From the NCBI RefSeq assembly GCF_014158035.1, contig NZ_JACFXW010000001.1, positions 4,229,224 to 4,293,223 on the forward strand: a stretch of DNA of 64,000 nt, read 5' to 3'. The stretch is from Rhizobium sp. G21 (GTDB lineage Bacteria > Pseudomonadota > Alphaproteobacteria > Rhizobiales > Rhizobiaceae). The notes under the pieces are model-generated. The model was not told where the DNA came from. It did not search any database and worked only from the letters and a program-made list of their open reading frames with translations. This document shows positions 28,068 through 37,579 of this stretch, piece after piece (position 1 is the stretch's first letter; each line of letters opens with the position of its first letter). Position numbers and translations under genes: made by a program.

Positions 28068-28084
28068 ATGTTATACCATTACAT
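28068..28084. promoter_or_regulatory. Candidate Zur box before the COG0523 gene
   Basis: ATGTTATACCATTACAT is an imperfect palindrome close to the Zur consensus (ATGTTATA-N-ATAACAT type). It lies immediately upstream of the GTPase start codon, where Zur binding would block transcription. Confidence 0.7.
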
Positions 28085-28096
28085 GCAGTTGTCTGG

Positions 28097-28120
28097 AAAA
28101 GGCGGGCGCACCGGCCCGCC
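28097..28120 (-). terminator. Terminator after znuA
   Basis: Reading on the minus strand, stem GGCGGGC / GCCCGCC is followed by TTTTCC. It ends znuA transcription just before the COG0523 promoter. Confidence 0.75.
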
Positions 28121-28137
28121 TCGGTTGTCCGGCCTCG

Positions 28138-29199
28138 TCACCTGGCGGCGAGGCAATCCTTGAGGGAGCGGGCGATGCCGAGCATGAGATCGCCGTAGAG
28201 CGCTTCGCCCTTCTCATAGGAACCACCCTCGGGATCGAGAACGCCGCTCTTGGCGTCGGCGCCTTCCAGCACGACCCGCACCAGCTTCGGTTCGAATTGC
28301 GGCTCTGCAAAGACGCAGGTGGAGCCGAGTTCGGCCACTTTCGCCCGGATCTGTTTCAGGCGCGCCGCGCCCGGCATCGTCTCGGGAGAAACCGTGATCG
28401 ATCCAGCGACTTTCACGCCGAATTCCTTTTCGAAATACTGGTAGGCGTCGTGGAACACGATGAAAGGTTTATCCTTGACGGGAGCGACCTCCGCCTTGAT
28501 TTCAGCCGAAAGCGCATCGAGGCTGGCGTTGAGATCGGCGAGGTTCTTCTCATAGGTCTGGGTGTGTTCGGGATCGGCCAGGACGAGAGTCTTGGTCATC
28601 GCCGCCGCCATCAGCTTGGCGTTGCCGGTGTTGAGCCAGAGATGCAGGTCGACTTCTTCGCCATGATCGTGCTCATGGGTTTCAGCGGCATGGTCATGGC
28701 CTTCATGCGTTTCCCCGGCATGATCGTGGTCATGGCCGGCGTCCGGCTTTTCGTCGGCGTCATGGTGATGGTCGCCGTCTTCATGACCGGCTTTGTCGTG
28801 TTCATGACCTTCCTCGCCATGGTCATGGGCCTCGAAAGCGCCGCCTTCGCGGGTGTGCAGCTTCAACAAGCCTTCGACCTGGTCGAGTTCGAGGATGCGC
28901 GCCTTGCCGCCGAGCGCCTCCAGCGGTTTCTCCATAAACTTCTCCATGTCGTGGCCGACCCAGAAGATCACATCCGCTTCCTGCAGCCGGGATGCGTCGG
29001 AAGGCTTCATCTGGTAGGTATGCGGAGAGGCGACGCCATCCACGAGCAATTCCGGTTCGCCGACGCCCTTCATCAGCGAGGCGGCCAGCGAGTGAATCGG
29101 TTTGATCGTCACGACCACTTTCGGCGCGGCCTGTGCGGCCAAGGCGGAAAACGCCAGAAGCGAAACGGAAGCGAAGGCGGTGGCGAGCGTGAAACGCAT
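28138..29199 (-). CDS. znuA: Zinc ABC transporter substrate-binding protein ZnuA
   Basis: A 353-residue periplasmic zinc-binding protein. Signal peptide residues 1-24 (ends LAAQAA). KVVVTIKPIHSLAASLMKGV gives the first zinc His. A long His/Asp/Glu-rich loop (about residues 122-184, many HDHG, HEHD and DHHHD runs) is typical of ZnuA and thought to gather zinc. Further ligands lie in DLHLWLNTGNA and FIVFHDAYQYFEKEFGVKV. It is divergent from znuC-znuB-zur, with Zur-like boxes in the shared promoter. Intact. Confidence 0.96.
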   Translation of the reverse strand: MRFTLATAFASVSLLAFSALAAQAAPKVVVTIKPIHSLAASLMKGVGEPELLVDGVASPHTYQMKPSDASRLQEADVIFWVGHDMEKFMEKPLEALGGKARILELDQVEGLLKLHTREGGAFEAHDHGEEGHEHDKAGHEDGDHHHDADEKPDAGHDHDHAGETHEGHDHAAETHEHDHGEEVDLHLWLNTGNAKLMAAAMTKTLVLADPEHTQTYEKNLADLNASLDALSAEIKAEVAPVKDKPFIVFHDAYQYFEKEFGVKVAGSITVSPETMPGAARLKQIRAKVAELGSTCVFAEPQFEPKLVRVVLEGADAKSGVLDPEGGSYEKGEALYGDLMLGIARSLKDCLAAR

Positions 29200-29240
29200 G
29201 GGAGATCCTTTTTATGCGTTACGGCTGGATAATTGCCGTA

Positions 29241-29273
29241 ATGTTATTACATAAATTGCGTTACGCTATAACG
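29241..29273. promoter_or_regulatory. Candidate Zur boxes in the znuA/znuC divergent promoter
   Basis: Two adjacent inverted repeats: ATGTTATTACAT (29241-29252) and CGTTA-N5-TAACG (29259-29273), in AT-rich DNA between divergent znuA and znuC. The first resembles the box before the COG0523 gene. Zur would repress both directions when zinc is sufficient. Confidence 0.65.
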
Positions 29274-29314
29274 TATGACATAACCGCTGCCAAGTCCCGA
29301 CTCTGGAAAATTCT

Positions 29315-30235
29315 ATGCTCGACAGAAATCCGCAACCTGATCAATTGGTTGGTCTCGATGGCGCCGGCGTTTCGCGCAATGGCCGCTGGCTGGTGCGCGG
29401 CGTCAGCTTCGCGGTGCGCAAAAGCGAGATCGTTACGCTGATCGGGCCCAATGGTTCTGGAAAGTCCACATCGGCGCGCATGGCGTTGGGGCTGATCAAG
29501 CCTGACGAGGGCAAGGTGTCGCAGCGTCATGGTCTCAGGGTCGGCTATGTGCCGCAGAAGATGAGCATCGATCGCACCATGCCGCTGACCGTCGAGCGGC
29601 TGATGACGCTGACGGGTCCGTTGCCTCGCCGTGATATCGCCGATGCGCTCGCCGAGACCGGCGTTTCGCATCTCGCCAAGGCCGAGGTGCAGCATCTCTC
29701 GGGCGGCGAATTCCAGCGCGCGCTGCTCGCCCGCGCCATCGCCCGCCGACCCGATCTTCTCGTCCTCGACGAGCCGGTGCAGGGCGTCGACTTCTCGGGC
29801 GAAATCGCGCTCTACGAATTGATCGGCGAGATCCGCGACCGTATCGGCTGCGGCGTGCTGCTGATCTCGCATGATCTTCATGTGGTGATGGCGGCGACCG
29901 ACACGGTGATCTGCCTCAACGGCCATGTCTGCTGCACCGGAACGCCGCAGACCGTGTCGCAGAGTCCTGAATATCAGCGGCTGTTCGGCCAGCGGGGCGC
30001 CGGGGCGCTGGCTATCTACGCCCACCATCACGACCACACCCATCTGCCGGATGGGCGGGTGCTGCATGACGACGGCTCGGTGACCGACCATTGCCATCCT
30101 GACGACGGCCATCACCACGATCATGACGACGAGGTCGATCATGACCATGAACATGGCCCTGATTGCGGCTGCGGCCATGAGCGCAACCGGCTGGTTATGC
30201 CCAGGGCCATGACTTCGGGAGGCCGCGATGCTTGA
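29315..30235 (+). CDS. znuC: Zinc ABC transporter ATP-binding protein ZnuC with His-rich tail
   Basis: A 306-residue ATPase of the zinc importer. Walker A GPNGSGKSTSARM, signature LSGGEFQRALLARAIA, Walker B LLVLDEPVQGVD and the switch His in LLISHDLHVVM are all present. Beyond the ATPase core (ending near residue 225) is a tail of about 65 residues rich in His, Asp and Cys: HHHDHTHLPDG, HCHPDDGHHHDHDDE, DHDHEHGPDCGCGHE. A cytoplasmic metal-sensing or storage role is possible (inference). Divergent from znuA; overlaps znuB by 8 bases. Confidence 0.95.
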   Translation: MLDRNPQPDQLVGLDGAGVSRNGRWLVRGVSFAVRKSEIVTLIGPNGSGKSTSARMALGLIKPDEGKVSQRHGLRVGYVPQKMSIDRTMPLTVERLMTLTGPLPRRDIADALAETGVSHLAKAEVQHLSGGEFQRALLARAIARRPDLLVLDEPVQGVDFSGEIALYELIGEIRDRIGCGVLLISHDLHVVMAATDTVICLNGHVCCTGTPQTVSQSPEYQRLFGQRGAGALAIYAHHHDHTHLPDGRVLHDDGSVTDHCHPDDGHHHDHDDEVDHDHEHGPDCGCGHERNRLVMPRAMTSGGRDA

Positions 30236-31040
30236 CGACTTCTTCATTCGAGCGCTGATCGGCGGCACAGGGCTGGCTTTGACCACGGGTCCCCTCGGCT
30301 GCTTCATCGTCTGGCGGCGCATGGCTTATTTCGGCGACACGATGGCGCATTCGGCGCTTCTCGGCGTGGCGTTGTCGCTGCTGTTCAATCTCAACATCAT
30401 GATCGCGGTCTTCGTGGTCGCTGCGGCGGTGTCGTTGCTGCTGCTGCTGTTGCAGAAAGTGCAGTCGCTGTCGGCGGATTCGCTGCTCGGCATTCTCTCG
30501 CACGCCTCGCTGTCGGTCGGGCTGGTCATCCTCGCCTTCATGTCCTGGGTGCGCGTCGATCTCGTCAGCTTCCTGTTCGGCGATATTCTGGCCATCGGCG
30601 AGGGCGATATCGACCTGATCTGGGGCGGCGGCATTCTGGTGCTGCTGACGCTGGTTTATCTCTGGCGGCCGCTGGTCGCCTCCACCGTCTCGGAGGATCT
30701 GGCCGAGGCCGAGGGGTTGCAGCCGAAAAAGGCGCGGCTGATCTTCATGCTCCTTTTGGCGGTGGTGATCGCCATCGCCATGAAGATCGTGGGCATTCTG
30801 CTGATCACCTCGCTTCTCATCATTCCAGCCGCCGCCGCCCGTCGCTTTTCGACATCGCCGGAGATCATGGCGGCGTTGTCGGCGCTGATCGGCGTCGTCG
30901 CCGTATGGGGCGGACTTTATGGATCACTGCAATTCGACACGCCGTCGGGGCCGTCTATTGTGGTGGCGGCGCTGGCGCTGTTCGTCGTCAGCCTGCTTCC
31001 GCTCGGACGCGGCCGGCTGGCCGAGGAAGGTAGAACATGA
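30228..31040 (+). CDS. znuB: Zinc ABC transporter permease ZnuB
   Basis: A 270-residue integral membrane permease of the ABC-3 family with about eight hydrophobic segments. It has RRMAYFGDTMAHSALLGVAL near residues 31-50, SADSLLGILSHASLSVGLVI and LLLAVVIAIAMKIVGILLIT, all characteristic of ZnuB. It overlaps both znuC and zur by a few bases, so the three are one tightly coupled operon. Forms the channel for zinc delivered by ZnuA and driven by ZnuC. Intact. Confidence 0.95.
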   Translation: MLDDFFIRALIGGTGLALTTGPLGCFIVWRRMAYFGDTMAHSALLGVALSLLFNLNIMIAVFVVAAAVSLLLLLLQKVQSLSADSLLGILSHASLSVGLVILAFMSWVRVDLVSFLFGDILAIGEGDIDLIWGGGILVLLTLVYLWRPLVASTVSEDLAEAEGLQPKKARLIFMLLLAVVIAIAMKIVGILLITSLLIIPAAAARRFSTSPEIMAALSALIGVVAVWGGLYGSLQFDTPSGPSIVVAALALFVVSLLPLGRGRLAEEGRT

Positions 31041-31441
31041 TGAAACCGGAACAGACTCTCACCAAGAACCAGGCGCTGGTGCTTGGGGCGTTGAACGGCG
31101 CGGCTGCGCCGCTGAGCGCCTACGACATTCTCGACCGGCTGCGCGGCGACGGCTTTCGTGCGCCGCTGCAGGTGTATCGCGCGCTCGAAAAGCTCGTCGA
31201 GCAGCGTCTCGTGCATCGTCTGGAAAGTCTGAACGCCTTCGTCGCCTGTGCGCATCCGCATGATCACCACGATCATCATCACGGCGTCATCGCTTTCGCG
31301 ATCTGCGAGACCTGCGGGCAGGTGAGCGAATTTCACGACCACACGATCGAGGGCCAACTCAAGCAATGGCAGGCGGCCACCCAGTTCAAGGCCGAAAAGA
31401 CCACGATCGAAATTCGCGGCGCCTGCAAGAACTGCGTTTGA
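31037..31441 (+). CDS. zur: Zinc uptake regulator Zur (Fur family)
   Basis: A 134-residue Fur-family repressor. N-terminal winged helix (LTKNQALVLGALNGAAAPLS-AYDILDRLRG and APLQVYRALEKLVEQRLVHRL) and a C-terminal metal domain with HPHDHHDHHHGVIAFAICETCGQVSEFHD and a final CKNC. The two Cys pairs (CETC, CKNC) form the structural zinc site. It overlaps znuB by four bases. It probably represses znuA, znuCB-zur and the COG0523 operon through the boxes at 28068 and 29241. Intact. Confidence 0.95.
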   Translation: MMKPEQTLTKNQALVLGALNGAAAPLSAYDILDRLRGDGFRAPLQVYRALEKLVEQRLVHRLESLNAFVACAHPHDHHDHHHGVIAFAICETCGQVSEFHDHTIEGQLKQWQAATQFKAEKTTIEIRGACKNCV

Positions 31442-31989
31442 TTGCGCCGAAACCCAGCCCGCCCCGTCAGCCCGAGGTCGCCATCGAGCCCGTCCGCGGG
31501 GTGACATTGCCGCTCGACGTCCGCCAGGCGCCGTCGGGTAGTGCCTGCCATCTGACGAGAATGACGCTCGTCGATATGCGGCTGCGCCGGTTTCCCGGCG
31601 GGGCATACAGCGTTTCTGGTTGAGAGTGGGGGCGGCAGGACGTGTCGATTCTTTCACCGAGCCGCTGCTGGCGCCGATAGTGGTCGCGGCGGCCATGAGT
31701 CCGTCGTCCGTGTCCATTCCGGCAGCGAACGACGAGGCGACGAATGTCCCAAAATAGAACATTAACACAAATTCAATCTTCAGGCACCGAGTCGCGGCCG
31801 TGATGCAGCCTGAACGAGCCACGGATTTTAACCATCGATCTCTTTATTCATACGGCGGTTTTGCGGTCGCGCCGGATGAGGATGGGAAGATTAGCGCACT
31901 CTACGATAGATTTGACTTACTCGAAATCGCGTGAAAGTTTTCTCTCCGCTTAATTCATTTTCAAGTAGTGGCGCATAGGATGCCGCTAC
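31442..31989. other. Intergenic region between zur and the GGDEF-EAL gene
   Basis: 548 bases without a gene I can support. The left half (to about 31740) is GC-rich and has weak coding look on the minus strand, possibly a decayed gene, but no family is recognisable and the longest minus-strand frame there simply runs on antisense through zur and znuB. The right half is AT-rich (31750-31980) and should hold the promoter of the GGDEF-EAL gene. Confidence 0.4.
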
Positions 31990-34900
31990 GTGAGAGATGA
32001 GGATGCGCGGTTGATGAAACGCTCTTTTGGGAAGAGGTTTCTGAATATTTCCCTGGAGTCGAACATACGCTTTCGCAAGAAGGTGCTGTTCGGCGTCGGC
32101 CTGAGTGTGATCGCCTCGCTCGCCGGCGGCGTCAACGCCGTCTACAACATCAACAAGGTCGAGGACGCGGTGAAGTTTTCGTCCGCCGCAGCGTCTCCCT
32201 TGCTGATCGGCGTGATTTCTCTTTCTGAGAGCTATCAGAAGCTTCAAAGCGTGTTCGACCCGGTGATGAAGAATTGCGCGGGGCTGGAAGGCGCCGAGCG
32301 CTATCTCAAGCAGTCCTCGGAAAACCAGACTCGCAAGCTGAAATTCCTGACCGCCATGGCGGAGCAGGCCGACGCTGCGCAGGAATTGCGGCGCTACGAA
32401 TTTTCCGGCTCGAAGATCTTCAAGACGCGCAGCGCGCTGCTCGACGTCTGTCATCGCGTCACCTCCGCGAAGGCGCGGGTCGCCGTCGGTGAGAATACGT
32501 TGCGAAGCGTCGTCAACCTGATCGAGGTCGAAGTCTCGAGCGAGATCATGGAGATCGAAAAGGCGGCGGTGCAAAAGGCGGAAGCCGGTCTGAGCTATGA
32601 CGACGCGGTTCGCAATCCCGCCGTCGGCCCAATCCAGACGTCGCCCGCGCCCCGCAGGACTCCCGGCGCCCTGCGCAACTTCTACAAGCTCAAGATTCTG
32701 GCGATCGAGCTGGACGGCTTGAACACGAAATTCGCCAATGCGCCGCGGCTCTACGATCTTCAGCGACTTCGGAAGGCCTATTGGGGTCGGCTGGAAGCGA
32801 TCGGACGCATCCTGGCCGAGGCGAAAGTTCATTTCGATCGCGTCCAGAGAGCTGATGAATATGTCCGCCTGCAGGCGCTGGTCGACGAGGCCAAGAGGAT
32901 CTCGCACACGGCCCCGCAGTCCATCTTCAATGCGCAAACCAGCGTGGTGCAGAACGAAACCGCCAAACAGGCGCTGGTCTCTCGTCTCGAACGCGAGCAG
33001 GGCCAATATTCGGTGGCGCTGCTCAACATCATGGACGTCGCGCAACGCATCAACCGCAATGCGCAACTGCGCACCGAACGGCAGTCGATTTCCGCATCCT
33101 GGGAAATCGCCATCAGCGTTTTCCTGAGCGCGACCCTGCTGTTGTTGACCGGCATGTATTTCCGCAGGGCCGTCACCGAACCGCTCGAAGCGTTGACGGC
33201 AGACGTCAGCGAACTCGCGAAAAACGAGAATTTCGACGACGATCCGATCGATCCGGCGCTTCTGGCGCGCGCCGACGAAATCGGCGATCTCGCGAAACAG
33301 TTCTCCTCCACCTTCCAGGCGCTGGGCAAGGCGCGCAGCCAGTTGCAGGAGGCGAGCCGGCAGGAATTGTCGATCCAGCGAGACCGTCTCTACGGCGCGG
33401 TCGAAAACATGCCTCAGGCGCTGTTCATGCTCGATCGCGATGGCAAGATCATCGTCGCCAACCGCCGCCTCTACCAGTTCTATCTGAAAGACGAGGAGAT
33501 CGATCTCGTCGGCATGCCCGTCGGCGACTTCATCGCGATCTGCCGTCGCAACGGCGTCGGCATCAAGCGAACTCTGTCCGACGACGTGTTCGGCGAGGAG
33601 GAGGCTCGCGGCGAGGGCTATCAGCATTCCCAACGCATGGTCGAGCTCGAGGACGGGCGCATCATGACCATGACGGTGACGCGACTCCCCGACGGCGGCC
33701 ATGTGGTCACGCATGAAGACATTACCGAAAAGCAGGCGGCGCAGCAGAAAATCACCCATATGGCGTTGCATGACGCGCTGACCAATCTCGCCAATCGCAC
33801 GCTGTTTCGCAGCCATGTCATGGCGCAGAAACTCGACGCCGCCGATGCTCGGGATGCGGCGCTGCTCTATCTCGATCTCGATCGCTTCAAGATCGTCAAC
33901 GACACGCTGGGGCACCCGGTGGGCGACGTCCTCCTCGTCCAGGTGGCGGAGAGATTGCGCGGCGCTCTCGGCGGCGGCTGTTTCGCCGCCCGGCTCGGCG
34001 GCGACGAATTCGCCATTCTGCAGACCGGGGTGGCCCAGCCCGAGGGTGCGCTCGCCTTGGCCGAACGGATCATCGGCGTCATCAATGCGCCCTTCGACAT
34101 CGAAGGTCATCACATCGTCATCGGAACATCGGTCGGCATCGCGCTCGCGCCTCGCGACGGCGTGGATGCCGATGAGCTCGCGAAAAACGCCGATCTAGCG
34201 CTCTATTGCGCAAAGCAGGAAGGGCGGGGCAAGCATCGCTTCTTCGAGCCCGACATGGACCGCAGGATGCGCGACTGGCGCGAGATGGAGCATGATCTGC
34301 GCGAGGCGATCAACGCCCGCCAGTTCGAACTGCATTATCAGCCTCTGGTGATGCTGCAGGGAGAAAAGGTCGTCGGCTTCGAGGCGCTGGCGCGCTGGAA
34401 ACATCCTCGCCGCGGCTTCGTGTCTCCGGCCGAGTTCATTCCGGTCGCCGAAGAGACCGGCATGATCTGCGAACTCGGAGCCTGGATTCTGGAGGCGGCG
34501 TGCGAGATGGCGACGCGCTGGCCCGACGACGTGGTGGTGGCCGTCAACATTTCCCCCTGCAGTTCGACGCCGGCGATCTTCCGGCCGTGGTCGCCGCAGC
34601 GCTCGACCGCGCCGGCCTGGCGCCCAGCCGGCTGATGCTCGAAATCACCGAAGGCGTGTTCCTCAACGACACCGACAGCACCATGGCGGTGCTCAACGAA
34701 CTCAAGGCGCTGGGCGTCGCCTTCGCCATGGACGATTTCGGCACCGGTTATTCGTCGCTCAGCTATATTCGCAAGTTTCCGTTCCAAAAGATCAAGATCG
34801 ACCAGAGTTTCGTGCGCGGCATGGACGCCGATCCGGAATCGATCGCCATCATCAGGGCCGTCACCAATCTCTGCCGCGATCTCGGCATGATGACGACGGC

Positions 34901-35042
34901 CGAGGGCGTCGAGACGGCCGAACAGGCGGCGATGCTGCGCTCGATCGGCTGCGAGATGGCGCAGGGTTATTTCTTCGGCCGGCCGACGCCGGGCGAAGCG
35001 ACCTTCGGTCTCGTGGAGCCGGACAAGCGCAAGATCGCCTGA
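31990..35042 (+). CDS. GGDEF-EAL cyclic-di-GMP protein with periplasmic sensor and PAS domain (frameshifted)
   Basis: A membrane c-di-GMP enzyme of about 1017 residues. A first transmembrane helix (about 33-52), a long helical periplasmic region and a second helix (about 375-395) precede a HAMP-like segment. Then come a PAS-like domain (ENMPQALFMLDRDGKIIVAN), GGDEF with intact RLGGDEFAI (cyclase) and EAL with FEALARWKHP and DDFGTGYSSL (phosphodiesterase). Both catalytic motifs look intact, so net activity cannot be told. The frame breaks in the CCCCC run 34553-34557; one more C gives VNISPLQFDAGDLPAV and the EAL continues to 35042. GTG 31990 or ATG 32014 may be the start. Confidence 0.9.
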
Positions 35043-35048
35043 ACCGGT

Positions 35049-35575
35049 TCAGAGCGGGCGAAGGCTTTTCGAAAAGCGTTTCCAGTTCTCGACATAGCTG
35101 TCTGCGGAGCGGCGCAGGCCGTCTTCCGCCTTCTCGTCGAGCGTCCTGATGGCGCGGGCGGGCGAGCCGACGATCAGCGAATTGTCGGGAACTCCTTGCC
35201 TTCGGTCACCAAGGCATTGGCGCCCACCAGGCAGTTGCGGCCGATCCTGGCCCCGTTGAGAATTGTCGCGCCCATGCCGACCAGCGAATTGTCGCCGATC
35301 TCGGCGCCATGGACGATGGCGTGATGGCCGATGGTGCAGCCTTCGCCGATGGTCGCGGGGTATCCCCAATCGGTGTGGACCATCGCGCCTTCCTGGATAT
35401 TGCTGCGCGCGCCCACCGTGATGCGCTCATTGTCGCCGCGCAGCACCGCGCCGAACCAGACGCCGACATCCTCGCCCAGCGTCACCCGGCCGATGACATG
35501 CGCGTCGGGCGCGATCCAGTAGCGTCCCGGCTCGGGCGTGACGGGCGTTTCGTCGTCCAGCGCATAAAGGGGCAT
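35049..35575 (-). CDS. Gamma-carbonic anhydrase family protein (frameshifted)
   Basis: Left-handed beta-helix (hexapeptide-repeat) protein of about 175 residues, of the gamma-carbonic anhydrase/PaaY/YrdA group. It has [20 protein letters not shown], then the metal His ligands in [39 protein letters not shown]. The frame breaks near the GGG at 35187-35189 (plus strand): upstream ends ...EGKEFP and downstream reads [20 protein letters not shown] in another frame to 35049. One more base restores [10 protein letters not shown], the usual ending. ATG 35575 follows GGAGGA. True carbonic anhydrase activity is not assured in this group. Confidence 0.9.
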
Positions 35576-35727
35576 GTCGTCCTCCGATTCCTTTTGAACC
35601 CATGGCCGCAGTTTTTCGTTAGGTGGCGGGTATTGCAAGCCTTTGAACGCGGCCGAGGTTGACAGTCCAGCCGTTTGCGTTCAATCAGCGAGCCATTCCT
35701 CTCATGTTTTTCGAAACCGGAGTTCAG

Positions 35728-36417
35728 ATGTTTGGCATCGACTACGCGGCGCTTGCCGCCTTCGCCCAGGTCGTGATGATAGACCTCGTTCTCGCCGCCG
35801 ACAACGCCATCGTCATCGGCATGGCGGCGGCAGGGCTTGCGCCCGATCTGCGCAAGAAGGCGATCCTGATCGGCATTCTCGCCGCAACGGTGCTCCGCAT
35901 CGTCTTCGCGCTCGCCACCACCTGGCTGCTGCAGCTGATCGGCCTCATCCTGATCGGCGGCATTCTGCTGCTCTGGGTAAGCTGGAAGATGTATCGCGAG
36001 CTCACTGTCAAGGAGGAAGAGGTCGTCGACGCCGAGGAAGCGCTGACCGACACCGACCAGAACGCCGACGGCGTGGTGGCCGGCAAGCCGCGCAAGACGC
36101 TGCGCGACGCGGTGTTCCAGATCATCGTCGCCGACGTGTCGATGTCGCTCGACAATGTGCTCGCCGTCGCCGGCGCGGCGCGCGACCACATGACAGCGCT
36201 CATCTTCGGCCTGGGCTTGTCTGTCGTGCTGATGGGCGCGGCCTCCGCAGCCATCGCCAAGCTCCTGCATCGCTTCCGCTGGATCGCCTGGGTCGGCCTG
36301 CTGGTCATCCTGTTCGTCGCCATCCGCATGATCTATGAAGGCGCCGATCAGGTGCTGGGCCATACGCTGCCGAACATCCCGCTGCTCAAGAGCGGCGCGC
36401 CGGCCGGCGCGCACTGA
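35728..36417 (+). CDS. TerC/YjbE family integral membrane protein
   Basis: A 229-residue membrane protein with about seven hydrophobic segments. The two conserved acidic repeats VVMIDLVLAADNAIVIGMAA and IIVADVSMSLDNVLAVAGAA (D-x(n)-DN) mark the TerC family. TerC proteins are linked to metal-ion (notably manganese) efflux or loading of exported enzymes. ATG 35728 is chosen over 35704 because GGAG lies 6 bases before it. I see no yybP-ykoY-like riboswitch upstream. Next is dusA after 11 bases. Intact. Confidence 0.9.
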   Translation: MFGIDYAALAAFAQVVMIDLVLAADNAIVIGMAAAGLAPDLRKKAILIGILAATVLRIVFALATTWLLQLIGLILIGGILLLWVSWKMYRELTVKEEEVVDAEEALTDTDQNADGVVAGKPRKTLRDAVFQIIVADVSMSLDNVLAVAGAARDHMTALIFGLGLSVVLMGAASAAIAKLLHRFRWIAWVGLLVILFVAIRMIYEGADQVLGHTLPNIPLLKSGAPAGAH

Positions 36418-36428
36418 GGCGCCGACCG

Positions 36429-37439
36429 ATGTATGCCGCAGCGCTCGTCGATAGGGAGAAGATCTTTTCAGTCGCGCCTATGCTCGACTGGACGGATCGG
36501 CATTGCCGCTACCTGCTGCGGCTGCTGTCCTCGCGTGCGCTGCTCTACACGGAAATGGTGGTGGCCGACGCCGCCATTCACGGCAAGCGTGACAGGCTGT
36601 TGGGCTTCGACGCGACCGAACATCCCGTCGCGCTTCAGCTGGGCGGTTCCGATCCCGCCAAGCTCGCCGAGGCCGCGCGCATCGGAGCGGATTGGGGCTA
36701 TGACGAGATCAATCTCAATGTCGGCTGCCCTTCCGATCGTGTGCAATCCGGAACCTTCGGCGCCTGCCTGATGCGGACTCCCGACGTGGTGGCCGCGGGC
36801 GTGGCGGCGATGAAGGCGGCGGTGTCTATTCCCGTGACGGTAAAATGCCGGATCGGCGTCGACGATCAGGATCCGGACGAGGCGCTGGATCGCCTCGCCG
36901 AGGCGGCGCTGGCCGCCGGAGCGGATGCATTGTGGGTGCATGCGCGCAAGGCCTGGCTTCAGGGACTGAGCCCGCGCGAAAACCGCGATATCCCGCCGCT
37001 GGATTACGATCGCGTCTACCGGCTGAAGCAGCGCTATCCCGACGTGTTCATCGGCATCAACGGGGGCATTCAGACGCTCGACCAGGCCGAGGCGCATCTC
37101 GCTCATGTCGACGGCGTGATGCTCGGCCGCGCCGCCTATCACGACATGGCTTTGATGGGCGAAGTCGACGCCCGGATCTACGGCGCCGCGTCGAGCCCGG
37201 TCGACTGGATCGTCATCCGCGACGCCATGATGGCCTATGCCGAGGCGCATATCGCCCAGGGCGGCAAGCTCGGCAACATCACCCGCCACATGATCGGACT
37301 GTTCTCCGGCGTCGACGGCGCGCGGCGTTTCCGACAGATCCTGTCGTCGGACGCCGTCAAGGCGGGAGCGGGGCCGGAAGTGATCGCGCGAGCCTTCGCC
37401 GCAGTGGGAGTCGGCGTCTCTCTGGCCGTCTCCGCTTGA
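36429..37439 (+). CDS. dusA: tRNA-dihydrouridine synthase DusA
   Basis: A 336-residue FMN enzyme that reduces uridine 20/20a in the D-loop of tRNA. FSVAPMLDWTDRHCRYLLRL (FMN site), INLNVGCPSDRVQSGTFGAC with the catalytic Cys, VTVKCRIGVDDQD and GINGGIQTLDQA are DusA-type motifs. NVGCPSDRVQ distinguishes DusA from DusB and DusC. It follows the TerC gene by 11 bases, possibly co-transcribed. Intact. Confidence 0.95.
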   Translation: MYAAALVDREKIFSVAPMLDWTDRHCRYLLRLLSSRALLYTEMVVADAAIHGKRDRLLGFDATEHPVALQLGGSDPAKLAEAARIGADWGYDEINLNVGCPSDRVQSGTFGACLMRTPDVVAAGVAAMKAAVSIPVTVKCRIGVDDQDPDEALDRLAEAALAAGADALWVHARKAWLQGLSPRENRDIPPLDYDRVYRLKQRYPDVFIGINGGIQTLDQAEAHLAHVDGVMLGRAAYHDMALMGEVDARIYGAASSPVDWIVIRDAMMAYAEAHIAQGGKLGNITRHMIGLFSGVDGARRFRQILSSDAVKAGAGPEVIARAFAAVGVGVSLAVSA

Positions 37440-37579
37440 GTTTTCATCGCCTTTCGACGCCGCCGTCCACAATTTCGTCGCCTGCCGGTGGAAAAAGGGA
37501 GGTTGGCTGCTTCGCGCTTGAAGCGGCGCGGGCGAGGGGATAGGCCTTGGATCGGCGAGACGGAAAAGGAAGACGAAGC

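Noticed and set aside
30917..31822. Minus-strand 301-codon frame over zur and the following gap
   Set aside because: Two thirds lie antisense to zur and znuB, which are certain. The remaining part has no family, start signal or signal peptide.
31891..34113. 740-codon minus-strand open frame under the GGDEF-EAL gene
   Set aside because: The plus strand encodes clear PAS and GGDEF motifs; the minus frame is a codon-bias shadow.
35576..35727. yybP-ykoY (manganese) riboswitch before the TerC-family gene
   Set aside because: The 150-base leader shows no arrangement of the conserved loops; nothing supports it.
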